This document shows, in pieces, positions 25,779 through 34,326 of a DNA stretch of 64,000 nt. The notes below the pieces were generated by a model, which did no database searches, had not been told where the DNA came from, and saw only the letters and a list, made by a program, of their open reading frames with translations. Numbering within the stretch: the stretch's first letter is position 1; every line of letters starts with the position of its first letter. The stretch comes from Castellaniella sp. (GTDB lineage Bacteria; Pseudomonadota; Gammaproteobacteria; Burkholderiales; Burkholderiaceae_B), in assembly GCF_034675845.1 (NCBI RefSeq), contig NZ_JAUCCU010000001.1, forward strand, positions 992,001 to 1,056,000, given 5' to 3'. A program made the position numbers and the translations under genes.

Positions 25779-27149
25779 CTACAGATACTTGGCAACCACA
25801 CAGTCTTGGTGGTCGACGTGGTGGACGAATTCGTCGCGGAAGTGCTTGATGAAGCTGCGTACCGGCATAGCGGCGGCGTCGGCCAGCGCACAGATGGTGC
25901 GACCCATCATGTTGTGCGCCACCGAGTCCAGGGTTTCGATGTCTTCCATCGTGCCCTGGCCATGTTCCATGCGCTGCATCATGCGATACAGCCAGCCTGT
26001 GCCTTCACGGCACGGCGTGCACTGACCGCAGGATTCTTCCATGTAGAAGAACGACAAGCGCATCAGTGATTTCACCATGCAGCGGGTTTCATCCATGACG
26101 ATGACCGCGCCTGAACCCAGCATGGAGCCGGCCTTGGCAATGGAGTCATAGTCCATGTTGGTGTTCATCATGATGTCGGCAGGCAGCACGGGCGACGAGG
26201 AACCACCCGGAATGACGGCTTTCAGCTTACGTCCGCCCTTGACCCCGCCGGCGAGTTCCAACAAGGTAGAAAACGGCGTGCCCAGGGGGATTTCGTAGTT
26301 TCCGGGCAGTTCGACATCACCCGAAATGGAAAAGATCTTTGTCCCGCCGGCTTTTTCGATACCCGCCTCCAGGTAGGCCTGGCCCCCCATCTGAAACACA
26401 AAAGGCACCGAGGCGAATGTTTCAGTATTGTTGATGGTGGTGGGCTTGCCGTACAGGCCAAAGCTGGCTGGAAACGGCGGCTTGAAGCGCGGCTGACCTT
26501 TTTTTCCTTCCAGGGATTCGAGCAACGCGGTTTCTTCGCCACAGATATAGGCGCCAAAACCATGGTGGGCATGCAGCTGGAACGAAAAATCCGTCCCCAG
26601 AATGCGGTCGCCCAGAAAGCCGGCCTGACGGGCCTGTTCGAGGGCCTCTTCGAAGCGGCTGTAAACCTGGAAGATCTCGCCGTGGATATAGTTGTAGCCC
26701 ACGGATGCGCCCATGGCGTAACCGCCGATGATCATGCCCTCGATCACGGCATGCGGGTTGTAGCGCAGCAGATCGCGGTCTTTAAAGGTACCGGGTTCGC
26801 CTTCGTCGGAATTGCACACCACGTATTTCTGGCCGGGAAGCTTGCGCGGCATGAAAGACCACTTCAGGCCCGTGGGAAACCCGGCTCCCCCGCGCCCACG
26901 CAGGCTGGAGGCTTTGAGCTCGGCGACCACGTCGTCAGGCGTCATGCCGGTCGAGAGGATTTTTTTCAGGGATTCATAGCCGCCGCGCGCCACGTAATCC
27001 TGGAGCCCCCAGTTGTCGCCGTTCAGGCCGGCCAACATCATGGGTTTGATATGGCGACCATGGAAGATCATGCTGCGCGCAGGATTATCACCCAAGGCAG
27101 GATTCAGCGCATCCGTGCCGTATTTTTGCAAAACATCCAGGGCGCTCAT
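25779..27149 (-). CDS. nuoF: NADH-quinone oxidoreductase subunit F (NADH/FMN-binding)
   Basis: A 456-residue subunit that binds NADH and FMN and carries [4Fe-4S] cluster N3. The nucleotide/flavin motifs are GRGGAGFPTGLKW and CNSDEGEPGTFKDRD; the cluster ligands are in ESCGQCTPCREG and the later Cys of TICALADAAAMP. It accepts electrons from NADH at the tip of the peripheral arm. The start overlaps the nuoE stop (ATGA). Confidence 0.98.
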   Translation of the reverse strand: MSALDVLQKYGTDALNPALGDNPARSMIFHGRHIKPMMLAGLNGDNWGLQDYVARGGYESLKKILSTGMTPDDVVAELKASSLRGRGGAGFPTGLKWSFMPRKLPGQKYVVCNSDEGEPGTFKDRDLLRYNPHAVIEGMIIGGYAMGASVGYNYIHGEIFQVYSRFEEALEQARQAGFLGDRILGTDFSFQLHAHHGFGAYICGEETALLESLEGKKGQPRFKPPFPASFGLYGKPTTINNTETFASVPFVFQMGGQAYLEAGIEKAGGTKIFSISGDVELPGNYEIPLGTPFSTLLELAGGVKGGRKLKAVIPGGSSSPVLPADIMMNTNMDYDSIAKAGSMLGSGAVIVMDETRCMVKSLMRLSFFYMEESCGQCTPCREGTGWLYRMMQRMEHGQGTMEDIETLDSVAHNMMGRTICALADAAAMPVRSFIKHFRDEFVHHVDHQDCVVAKYL

Positions 27150-27637
27150 GCCGACTCCTTCAGTTCGCGGATCAGGGCATCGATTTTTTCAGGCTGCATG
27201 CGGCAGCACATATGTTTGCCATTGGCAATCATCACCGGCGCATCGCCGCAGGCGCCCATGCATTCACCCTCGAGCAAGGTGAACATGCCATCCGGCGTGG
27301 TCTCGTGAAAATCGATCCCGAGCGTGTCCTTGAGGTGCTGGGCCGACTGCGTGCTGCCCTGCAAGGCACAGGGAAGATTGGTGCAGATCGTCAGCGTGTA
27401 ACGCCCTACTGGCTGGGTGTTGTACATACCATAGAAGGTCGCGACTTCCTGGACGGCAATGGGCGGCATGCCCAGGTAGTCCGCCACGTCGCGAATGACT
27501 TCGGGCGACACCCAGGATTTTTCATCCTGGGCAATGGTCAGCGCAGCCATTACGGCGGATCGTTTTTGATCCGCCGGATATTTAGTGATTTCCCGGTCGA
27601 TATCCCGGTAGGCTTGTTCGGAAAGCAGCATCGTCAT
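27146..27637 (-). CDS. nuoE: NADH-quinone oxidoreductase subunit E ([2Fe-2S])
   Basis: A 163-residue thioredoxin-like [2Fe-2S] subunit. Cluster N1a ligands are visible in CTNLPCALQG and GECMGACGDAPVMIAN. The start at 27637 (MTMLLSEQAYRDI) has AGGA close upstream; a second ATG two codons later has more usual spacing. The longer open frame upstream overlaps nuoD and is rejected. Confidence 0.95.
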   Translation of the reverse strand: MTMLLSEQAYRDIDREITKYPADQKRSAVMAALTIAQDEKSWVSPEVIRDVADYLGMPPIAVQEVATFYGMYNTQPVGRYTLTICTNLPCALQGSTQSAQHLKDTLGIDFHETTPDGMFTLLEGECMGACGDAPVMIANGKHMCCRMQPEKIDALIRELKESA

Positions 27638-27659
27638 GGTTCCTGTGGTGTCCGGGCCT

Positions 27660-28913
27660 TTAGCGATCGATTTCGCCAAACACGATGTCCTGGGTACCAA
27701 TAATGGTGACCACGTCGGAGATCATGTGGCCCTTGGACATTTCTTCAAGCGCGTGCAAATGGGCAAAACCCGGCGCACGAATTTTCATGCGATAGGGTTT
27801 ATTGGCGCCATCGGACACCAAGTAGATGCCGAACTCGCCCTTGGGGTGCTCGACGGCGGCATAGGATTCGCCTTCAGGCACGTGCATGCCTTCAGTGAAG
27901 AGCTTGAAATGGTGGATCATGTCTTCCATGCCGGTCTTCATGTGCTCGCGCTTTGGCGGAGCGACCTTGTGATTGCCGGTGATGACGGGGCCGGGATTGT
28001 TGCGCAACCATTCGATGCACTGGCGAATGATGCGGTTGGATTGGCGCATTTCCTCGATGCGGCACAGGTAGCGGTCGTAGCAATCGCCATTGGTACCCAC
28101 GGGAATATCGAACTCGACGCGGTCATAGACCTCGTAGGGCTGTTTCTTGCGCAAATCCCACTCGATCCCCGAACCGCGCAGCATGGGGCCGGTGAAACCC
28201 AACGCCAAGGCGCGCTCTGGCGATACCACCCCGACATCGACCAAGCGCTGCTTCCAGATACGGTTATCGGTCAGCAGCACTTCGTACTCGTCCACGCAGG
28301 CGGGGAAGCGATTGGTGAAGTCCTCGATGAAATCCAGCAAAGACCCGGAGCGCGCCTCGTTCATGGCACGCAGTTCTTTGTCGGAACGGTATTTGGAGCC
28401 CTTGTATTGGGGCATGGTATCGGGCAGATCGCGGTAGACGCCGCCTGGCCGGTAGTAGGCTGCGTGCATGCGCGCACCGGAGACGGCCTCGTAGCAATCC
28501 ATCAGGTCTTCGCGCTCGCGGAATGCATACAGAAACACCGCCATGGCACCCACGTCCAGCGCATGCGAGCCCAGGGACATCAAGTGATTCAGGATACGGG
28601 TGATCTCGTCGAACATCACGCGTATGTACTGCGCCCGCAGCGGGATCTGAATGCCCAACAGGCGCTCGACCGACAGGCAATACGCGTGCTCATTGCACAT
28701 CATGGACACATAGTCCAGGCGATCCATATAAGGCAAGGTCTGCAGAAATGTGCGGTGTTCGGCCAGTTTTTCGGTGGCGCGATGCAGCAAACCGATATGC
28801 GGATCCGCCCGCTGGACGACTTCGCCGTCAAGTTCGAGCACCAGGCGCAGCACCCCGTGCGCAGCCGGATGCTGAGGGCCGAAGTTAAGGTTGTAGTTCT
28901 GGATTTCTGCCAT
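27660..28913 (-). CDS. nuoD: NADH-quinone oxidoreductase subunit D
   Basis: A 417-residue 49-kDa-type subunit, related to the large subunit of NiFe hydrogenases without the metal ligands, forming the quinone site with NuoB. It shows FGPQHPAAHGVLRLVLELDGE near the N-terminus (quinone-site His), GLLHRATEKLAEH, YCLSVERLLG, and a C-terminus ending FGEIDR. Separate from NuoC, unlike the E. coli fusion. Starts 1 bp after the nuoC stop. Confidence 0.98.
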   Translation of the reverse strand: MAEIQNYNLNFGPQHPAAHGVLRLVLELDGEVVQRADPHIGLLHRATEKLAEHRTFLQTLPYMDRLDYVSMMCNEHAYCLSVERLLGIQIPLRAQYIRVMFDEITRILNHLMSLGSHALDVGAMAVFLYAFREREDLMDCYEAVSGARMHAAYYRPGGVYRDLPDTMPQYKGSKYRSDKELRAMNEARSGSLLDFIEDFTNRFPACVDEYEVLLTDNRIWKQRLVDVGVVSPERALALGFTGPMLRGSGIEWDLRKKQPYEVYDRVEFDIPVGTNGDCYDRYLCRIEEMRQSNRIIRQCIEWLRNNPGPVITGNHKVAPPKREHMKTGMEDMIHHFKLFTEGMHVPEGESYAAVEHPKGEFGIYLVSDGANKPYRMKIRAPGFAHLHALEEMSKGHMISDVVTIIGTQDIVFGEIDR

Positions 28914-28914
28914 A

Positions 28915-29532
28915 TCAGTACCGCTCTATGCCGTAGTGGTCCTCGCGCACCACGCGCGGCGTGATTTCACGCGGCTCGATGGTGACGGGCTGGTAAATGA
29001 CGCGTTTTTGTTCGGCGTCGTAGCGCATTTCCACATGCCCGGAAATCGGGAAGTCCTTGCGGAAAGGGTGACCGATGAAACCATAGTCAGTGAGAATCCG
29101 GCGCAGGTCCGGGTGGCCTTCGAAGACGATGCCATACAGGTCGAAGGCTTCGCGTTCGAACCAATTGACAGCCGGCCAGATATCGACCAGGGATGCCACC
29201 ACGGGGAACTCATCGTGCTCGGCGTAGACCCGCACGCGCAGGCGCCAGTTATGGGTGACCGACAGCAGATGGATAACCACCGCAAAGCGATGCGGATGGA
29301 TATGGCTGTGGTCTGCGCTGTAAGTGGGGGCCTTCCAGGCGGAATAATCCAGTCCGCACAGGTCCATACAGGATTCAAACCGCAGGTCGGCGTGATCGCG
29401 CAGCGTGCGGCAGACGTCGACCCAAGCAGACTGGGGTAATTGCAGGGTAAGCTCGCCCAGGGATTCGGTCAGGTCGATCGAATTCCCCAGGACATCGCGT
29501 AAATTGGTTTCTAAGGTCTGTAGCCGTGTCAT
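28915..29532 (-). CDS. nuoC: NADH-quinone oxidoreductase subunit C
   Basis: A 205-residue 30-kDa-type peripheral subunit without redox centres. The family signature WFEREAFDLYGIVFEGHPDLRRIL is present near residues 125-150, followed by DYGFIGHPFRKDFP. It packs against NuoD. A 77-bp spacer to nuoB holds no clear signal beyond a short GC-rich dyad. Confidence 0.97.
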   Translation of the reverse strand: MTRLQTLETNLRDVLGNSIDLTESLGELTLQLPQSAWVDVCRTLRDHADLRFESCMDLCGLDYSAWKAPTYSADHSHIHPHRFAVVIHLLSVTHNWRLRVRVYAEHDEFPVVASLVDIWPAVNWFEREAFDLYGIVFEGHPDLRRILTDYGFIGHPFRKDFPISGHVEMRYDAEQKRVIYQPVTIEPREITPRVVREDHYGIERY

Positions 29533-29609
29533 ATGCGGATCGTCATGGTCGGATCAAAAGGGAGCTGCCAGGCGAAGAACGGAGATACTCCCGGCCTTCG
29601 GGCATCCCG

Positions 29610-30086
29610 CTAGCGAGCAATGGTATTGGTCAGGCGGATTTTGTTTTGCATCTGCAACAAACCGTAGACCAGGGCTTCAGCCGTCGGCGGACAGCCCGGC
29701 ACATAGACATCGACGGGCACGATACGGTCACAGCCACGCACCACCGAATAGGAATAATGGTAGTAGCCGCCACCGTTGGCACAGGACCCCATGGAAACCA
29801 CCCAGCGGGGCTCCGGCATCTGGTCGTAGACCTTGCGCAGGGCCGGCGCCATCTTGTTGCATAGCGTACCGGCGACGATCATCAGGTCGGATTGACGAGG
29901 ACTGGGCCGGAAAATAATGCCGAACTGATCCAGGTCGTAGCGCGCCGCGCCCGCATGCATCATTTCGACCGCACAGCAGGCCAGACCGAAGGTCATGGGC
30001 CACAGCGAGCCGGTTTTCGCCCAGTTGAGGAATTTATCCGCACTGGTTGTCATGAAGCCTTTTTCCATGACGCCTTCAACAGCCAT
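29610..30086 (-). CDS. nuoB: NADH-quinone oxidoreductase subunit B ([4Fe-4S] N2)
   Basis: A 158-residue subunit holding cluster N2, the direct electron donor to quinone. The tandem cysteines and other ligands are in TFGLACCAVEMMH, VVSMGSCANGGGYY and VYVPGCPPTAEAL. The N-terminus MAVEGVMEKGFMTTSADKFLNW is typical for betaproteobacteria. It lies 12 bp after nuoA. Confidence 0.98.
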   Translation of the reverse strand: MAVEGVMEKGFMTTSADKFLNWAKTGSLWPMTFGLACCAVEMMHAGAARYDLDQFGIIFRPSPRQSDLMIVAGTLCNKMAPALRKVYDQMPEPRWVVSMGSCANGGGYYHYSYSVVRGCDRIVPVDVYVPGCPPTAEALVYGLLQMQNKIRLTNTIAR

Positions 30087-30098
30087 TTTGCTTACCCC

Positions 30099-30458
30099 TT
30101 ATTCCCAATCCAGCGCACCGCGGCGCCATTCGTAGATGAAGCCCACCGTCAGGATGCCCAAAAAGATGGCAACCGCCCAGAAGCCCACCATGCCCACTGC
30201 GCCATTCGCCATCGCCCAAGGGAACAAAAATGCGATTTCCAGGTCAAACATGATGAACAGAATGGCCACCAGGTAGTAGCGCACGTCGAATTTCATGCGC
30301 GAATCACCGAAGGATTCGAAGCCGCATTCGTAGACGGAGAGCTTTTCGGCATCGGGGATATTGCGCCCCAGCAAACGCCCCGCCACCAGCAGTGCCGAGC
30401 CAATCAGCGTGGCAACGATGATGAAAAGCAGCACCGGAAAGTACTGTTCTAGATTCAT
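30099..30458 (-). CDS. nuoA: NADH-quinone oxidoreductase subunit A
   Basis: A 119-residue three-helix subunit (ND3 counterpart), the first gene of the complex I operon. The conserved loop between helices 1 and 2 has YECGFESFGDSRMKFDVRYYLVAILFIMFDLE. The start ATG has AGGGG 8 nt upstream. In related bacteria secG and a tRNA-Leu usually precede nuoA; here a tryptophan permease gene and its terminator do. Confidence 0.97.
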   Translation of the reverse strand: MNLEQYFPVLLFIIVATLIGSALLVAGRLLGRNIPDAEKLSVYECGFESFGDSRMKFDVRYYLVAILFIMFDLEIAFLFPWAMANGAVGMVGFWAVAIFLGILTVGFIYEWRRGALDWE

Positions 30459-30492
30459 GGATGGCCCCTGCCAAAGAAGATCAAACTACAGG

Positions 30493-30520
30493 ATTGTAGC
30501 ATTTCGACAAGCACTGTCGT
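30493..30520 (-). promoter_or_regulatory. Candidate sigma-70 promoter of the nuo operon
   Basis: On the minus strand TACAAT (-10; 30493-30498) lies 16 bp after ACGACA (-35; 30515-30520), 35 bp upstream of the nuoA start. It is the best match between the upstream terminator and nuoA, found by eye. Confidence 0.4.
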
Positions 30521-30573
30521 GGGGAAAACCAGTAGGCTGCGCATTTGGTCGCGATGGGGTCAGAGAAGCACAA

Positions 30574-30601
30574 ACAGGCTTTCAGAGACCTGAAAGCCTG
30601 T
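30574..30601 (-). terminator. Terminator-like hairpin downstream of the permease gene
   Basis: A perfect 12-bp inverted repeat (ACAGGCTTTCAG / CTGAAAGCCTGT) with a 4-nt loop lies 17 bp beyond the permease stop. A weak U-rich run (TTTGTG) follows on the minus strand. It separates the tna genes from the nuo operon. Confidence 0.7.
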
Positions 30602-30618
30602 ATCAAGATACTGCAGGC

Positions 30619-31839
30619 TTAAAGCACGTACACCGGCAGCAAATTCGCCATGTTCAGCAGGTGGAAGATTGCCGCCAGCACCCCGAAAGCAATCACGATC
30701 CAGGCCAAGGCATTACCGCCGGGGCATTTGAAGCCAGTATCCCGACCGGCCTGCAAGCGACGACTTTTAATCACCAGCCAGCCCGGGATGATGCACGTCC
30801 AGATGGTCGCCACAGCACCTGCGTAGCTGATGGCAAATACAAAGCCGAAAGGCACCAGCAAAGATCCCAGCAGCGGCGGCAAAAAAGTAACCAGGGATGT
30901 TTTCAGACGTCCCATGCGGGTGTCTGCTATACCCAGCAGATCGGCCATGTAATCAAACAGCCCCAGCCCCACGCCGATGAACGACGATAAAATGGCCGCC
31001 ATCGAAAAAGCTGTCAGCATATTGTGCACAAACGATGAATTGACGGTGTCGCCAATGGCTGTCAGCAAGGTATCCACATCCCCACCCGCCGCCATCACCG
31101 GACCGAACTCTGGGCGCGGCACATTGCCAAACACCCCCAGCAGCCACACCACATAAAAGACGACTGCAATGCCCGTACCACCCAGGATGGCCAGACTGGC
31201 GCGCCGCTCGTCGCGATAATAAATCCGCATGGAAGCCACCGAATGGTGGTAGCCGAATGACGTCACCGCCACCGGCACCAGCACCAGGGCGTACTTGGCA
31301 TAGGATTCATCCATCTGGCTGTGGTTCAGCAAGACGGCAAGATCGATATTCGCCACCAAGCCATAGACGCTCAGGCCGAAGGTGCCCAGCATCAAAATGA
31401 TCAACAAGGTAGAGACGCGATCCACCAGGCGGGTCGACCACCAGACCAAGGCCCCAAAAACAATGACATACAAGATGGCGGCGAACTTGCTCTGCAAGCC
31501 CAACAAGCCCTGCAAAATATTACCCGCCGTGGTGGTGTACGCATACAACAGGATGGCACCCACAAAATAGACGGCCAGGTTGTTGATGACGCTGACCACC
31601 GGACCCAGCAGTTCCTTGGTCACCGTATGAAACGATGCCCGGAAATTCGGAAAGGTCTTGAAGGTTTCCAGCAACATCCAGCCCGACGCCGTCATCACGA
31701 TCATGGTCAGGATAATCACCAGAATGGACCAGGCAGTCCAGGCGCCTGCCCCCGCGCTGGGCAGGGCCAGAATCCCCGCCCCCACGCAAACCCCTGCCAC
31801 AATGCAGGCTCCGCCAAAAATTGAAGGCGAACGCGCCAT
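30619..31839 (-). CDS. tnaB: Aromatic amino acid permease, TnaB/TyrP (HAAAP) family
   Basis: A 406-residue inner-membrane transporter with about 11 helices. The first helix GGACIVAGVCVGAGILALP is the hallmark of the hydroxy/aromatic amino acid permease family (TnaB, Mtr, TyrP, SdaC). It follows tnaA, so tryptophan import by proton symport is the most likely job; tyrosine cannot be excluded from sequence alone. The ATG has AGGAG 6 nt upstream. It sits 137 bp after tnaA with two hairpins between, and a terminator follows. Confidence 0.85.
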   Translation of the reverse strand: MARSPSIFGGACIVAGVCVGAGILALPSAGAGAWTAWSILVIILTMIVMTASGWMLLETFKTFPNFRASFHTVTKELLGPVVSVINNLAVYFVGAILLYAYTTTAGNILQGLLGLQSKFAAILYVIVFGALVWWSTRLVDRVSTLLIILMLGTFGLSVYGLVANIDLAVLLNHSQMDESYAKYALVLVPVAVTSFGYHHSVASMRIYYRDERRASLAILGGTGIAVVFYVVWLLGVFGNVPRPEFGPVMAAGGDVDTLLTAIGDTVNSSFVHNMLTAFSMAAILSSFIGVGLGLFDYMADLLGIADTRMGRLKTSLVTFLPPLLGSLLVPFGFVFAISYAGAVATIWTCIIPGWLVIKSRRLQAGRDTGFKCPGGNALAWIVIAFGVLAAIFHLLNMANLLPVYVL

Positions 31840-31876
31840 GTTGTCTCCTTGGTATCGGCTTGGTCCCGATATGTAA

Positions 31877-31929
31877 AACCATGCCGCAAAGGCATGGTTA
31901 TTTATTATGTGATGCCAGCGTGCGCTGGC
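31877..31929 (-). other. Two hairpins in the tnaA-tnaB intercistronic gap
   Basis: GCCAGCG/CGCTGGC (31914-31929, 2-nt loop) and AACCATGCC/GGCATGGTT (31877-31899, 5-nt loop) are perfect dyads. The second is followed on the minus strand by a short TTTTAC. They could be a partial terminator lowering tnaB expression, or mRNA-stabilising stems. Confidence 0.5.
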
Positions 31930-31976
31930 GGCAAACCGACCCGGGCAAGCTGCACCCAGGCCCTGGAAGCGGATCT

Positions 31977-33395
31977 TTAAGCGATTTCTTTCAGGCGCGC
32001 AGTAAAGTGGCGCAGCACCGGAGGTTCATAGATGAAGTCCAGACCCTTGATGTTGCCAGCCCCTTCCTTGACCTTCTGGAATGCCTCGATGATGTAGTCC
32101 ATATGGGTCTGCGTGTAAGTGGCGCGCGGAATGGTCAGCCGCAGGAGTTCTGCCGGGCAGGCCATTTGCTCGCCGGTCTTGGGGTCGCGGCCTTGCAGCA
32201 ACGAACCGATTTCCACCGCCCGCACCCCACCGACCCTATAGAGCTCGCAGCTGAGGGCATGGGCCGGGAATTGCGTGCTGGGTATATGCGGCAACAACTT
32301 TTGAGCATCCACAAAGGCTGCATGTCCACCTGCCTGCTGGCACTGAACGCCCACGCTTTCCAGCCCGGCCACCAGGTATTCGATCTGGCGGATCCGGTAG
32401 GCCAGCCAGTCTTCACGCATGCCGTCATGCAGGCCTACGCTGAGGCGCTCCATGGCGCCGCCCTCGAGACCGCCATAGGTCGGAAAGCCTTCTTGCAATA
32501 CGCACAAAGTCCGGCATTCGTTATAGACGTCTTCAAGCGACTCGTCTTTGATGCAAAGCAGGCCGCCCATCGGGACCATCGGGTCTTTTTTGGCGGACAT
32601 GGAAATCACATCGCCGTATTGGTAGGTTTCACGCGTGATTTCCGCGATCGTCCAGCCCTGGTATTCAGCTTCGCGCTGCTGGATGAAATAGGCGTTCTCG
32701 GCAAAGCGAGCCGAATCAATCACCAGGGGAATGTCGTATTTCTTGGCGATGGCATGGACTGCCTTGATATTGGCCAGCGATACGGGCTGGCCACCTGAGG
32801 AATTATTCGTGATGGTGGCGACGATATACGGCACGTGCTGAGCACCGACTGCCTGGATGGTGCGCTCGACCTGATCCAGATCGAAATTGCCCTTGAAGTC
32901 GGCGCGTGCTGCCGTATCAAAAGCTTCTTTGGTATAGGCATTGACGACCTGACAACCATTGATCTGGGTATGGCCCTGGGTGGTATCAAAGAAATAATTG
33001 GAGATCGCCGTCATCTTGCTGCGATCCAGGCCTTTTTCTTTTTCACGCTTTTGGATCAGCACTGGGATATAGAGCTGCTCGGCACCACGCCCCTGGTGAG
33101 TCGGAATCGTGTATTGATAACCGAAGATATCCTTGACCGTATCGCGCAGGCGGTTGTAGCTGCGGCTGCCGGCATAGGCTTCGTCGCCGCGCAACATGGC
33201 TGCCTGCATATCCTGAGTGACCGCACCCGTGCCGCTGTCCGTCAGCAGATCAATGAACACGTCCTCACTATCCAGCAGAAACGGGTTCATCCAGGCCTTT
33301 TTGATGGCCTCTTCCCGATAGGCGCGGGTGGTGCGTTTGACGGGCTCGATTACACGAATCCGAAAGGGTTCCGGCAGGTGCTTAAAATTTTCCAC
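31977..33395 (-). CDS. tnaA: Tryptophanase (L-tryptophan indole-lyase)
   Basis: A PLP enzyme splitting tryptophan into indole, pyruvate and ammonia. The N-terminus (ENFKHLPEPFRIRVIEP) and much of the chain are nearly identical to E. coli TnaA, without gaps in the N-terminal stretch I could compare. THQGRGAEQLYIPVLI, NNSSGGQPVSLAN, DSARFAENAYFI and SAKKD with the PLP lysine (about 270) are all present. The GTG at 33395, with AGGA about 8 nt upstream, gives 472 residues against 471 in E. coli; the frame continues upstream to a TTG at 33452 but that extension is not family-like. Tyrosine phenol-lyase, a homologue, matches far less well. It is divergent from a YheO/DauR-type regulator. Confidence 0.95.
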   Translation of the reverse strand: MENFKHLPEPFRIRVIEPVKRTTRAYREEAIKKAWMNPFLLDSEDVFIDLLTDSGTGAVTQDMQAAMLRGDEAYAGSRSYNRLRDTVKDIFGYQYTIPTHQGRGAEQLYIPVLIQKREKEKGLDRSKMTAISNYFFDTTQGHTQINGCQVVNAYTKEAFDTAARADFKGNFDLDQVERTIQAVGAQHVPYIVATITNNSSGGQPVSLANIKAVHAIAKKYDIPLVIDSARFAENAYFIQQREAEYQGWTIAEITRETYQYGDVISMSAKKDPMVPMGGLLCIKDESLEDVYNECRTLCVLQEGFPTYGGLEGGAMERLSVGLHDGMREDWLAYRIRQIEYLVAGLESVGVQCQQAGGHAAFVDAQKLLPHIPSTQFPAHALSCELYRVGGVRAVEIGSLLQGRDPKTGEQMACPAELLRLTIPRATYTQTHMDYIIEAFQKVKEGAGNIKGLDFIYEPPVLRHFTARLKEIA

Positions 33396-33551
33396 GACGT
33401 TATCCTGGCTTTGATAAAAATAAATAGGGCCACGCACTATCTGAGAAAACAATAATTTTGTTTAGGCTCACTGGGAATAGTTTCCATGCTTCAGAAACAT
33501 AATGTGAACCTGTCTCAAATAATACGATTAAATGATATTAATTGAGCAGTA

Positions 33552-33622
33552 ATTTATCAAATACTAGGGTTTATATCTAATTAATTGATAATTTATCAAT
33601 AATATAATAATTATTTATCAAT
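33552..33622. promoter_or_regulatory. A+T-rich tna divergent control region with TTTATCAA repeats
   Basis: Between tnaA and the divergent regulator, ATTTATCAA occurs three times on the plus strand (33552, 33591, 33613). The middle copy forms the 17-bp palindrome ATTGATAA-T-TTATCAAT (33584-33600), and TTAATTGATAA (33581) pairs with TTATCAATTAA (33615) as an 11-bp inverted repeat. The region is far richer in A+T than its surroundings. These are candidate operators for the adjacent regulator. Confidence 0.55.
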
Positions 33623-33644
33623 TAATCGCGATCAGGAGATAGAA

Positions 33645-34307
33645 ATGCGGCATAACATTGGCTTGATCGATTTCCTGGGCCAGGTATTAGGGCCAGACTA
33701 CGGCATCGCTCTGTACCAGCATACCGGCACAGACTTCACCGTCATCGCCGTCAGTAATGGCCACATCTGTGATTGCGGGCTGGGTGCCACGCTGCCCGCC
33801 GCATTGCGGCTGCGCCTGGAACAAGACGCCAGCCAGGCCAGCACGCGGGTCACACCGATGGCCCACGTGACGCATCAGCAAAAAATACTGCGCGCCTCGA
33901 TCCACCCGCTGCACAGCCCCGATGGCCAGCTAACGGGGGCCATCTGTATTTATTTCGACGACAGTCGCTATCGCAACCTAAGCGCCCAATTGCTGCGCTT
34001 GCGCCATCCGGATAGCTTTGTGGATCATTATTTTGAAGCATCACCCCCGCACGATCCAGCCCTGTCGTCCATTGCCTCCGCGTCTGGCACCGAGGCCCTC
34101 AGTCCGGAACGGATCTTGCAGAAATATCTGTCTCCCTGCGCCCTGCCCGCCCCCGGCAAACTCAGCACCAAAGAACGCAAGGCGCTAGTCGGGAAGCTGA
34201 TGGAGGCGGGGTTTTTCGAGCTTAAAGGGGCCATCCCAGCACTGGCCAAAAGCATGGCTTGCTCGCCTGCCACTGTGTACCGTTACGTCGCAGGCCACAA
34301 AAGATGA
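33645..34307 (+). CDS. YheO/DauR-type PAS-HTH transcriptional regulator
   Basis: A 220-residue regulator. The N-terminal half (about 5-115) is a YheO-like PAS sensor with an ICDCGLGATLP segment and TGAICIYFDDS. The C-terminal part (about 165-218: LSTKERKALVGKLMEAGFFELKGAIPALAKSM, SPATVYRYV) is the HTH found in DauR, a regulator of D-arginine catabolism. It probably controls the divergent tnaA-tnaB in response to an amino acid or related ligand; this is inference from position. The ATG has AGGAG about 6 nt upstream. It converges tightly (20 bp) on the Rpn nuclease gene. Confidence 0.82.
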   Translation: MRHNIGLIDFLGQVLGPDYGIALYQHTGTDFTVIAVSNGHICDCGLGATLPAALRLRLEQDASQASTRVTPMAHVTHQQKILRASIHPLHSPDGQLTGAICIYFDDSRYRNLSAQLLRLRHPDSFVDHYFEASPPHDPALSSIASASGTEALSPERILQKYLSPCALPAPGKLSTKERKALVGKLMEAGFFELKGAIPALAKSMACSPATVYRYVAGHKR

Positions 34308-34326
34308 GCTGGCAAAGAAATGGAGA

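Noticed and set aside
27636..28964. 442-codon plus-strand open frame opposite nuoD
   Set aside because: Antisense to nuoD, rich in His/Gln/Asp-type shadow composition, no conserved domain.
30459..30618. secG or tRNA-Leu upstream of nuoA
   Set aside because: Expected from synteny in relatives, but no cloverleaf or SecG-like frame is present; only a promoter and a terminator.
31977..33395. Tyrosine phenol-lyase as the identity of tnaA
   Set aside because: Residue patterns and N-terminus follow tryptophanase almost exactly and depart from tyrosine phenol-lyase throughout.
33468..33500. 10-codon reading frame in the tnaA leader as a TnaC-like peptide
   Set aside because: It encodes no Trp, lacks the Asp/Pro stalling residues and has no ribosome site.
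33503..33520. CRP site near the tnaA leader
   Set aside because: Only one half (TGTGA) is present; the other half is not at the 6-base spacing.
33584..33600. FNR box in the tna divergent region
   Set aside because: TTGAT and ATCAA are 5 bases apart, while the FNR consensus needs 4; better read as a palindrome of another regulator.
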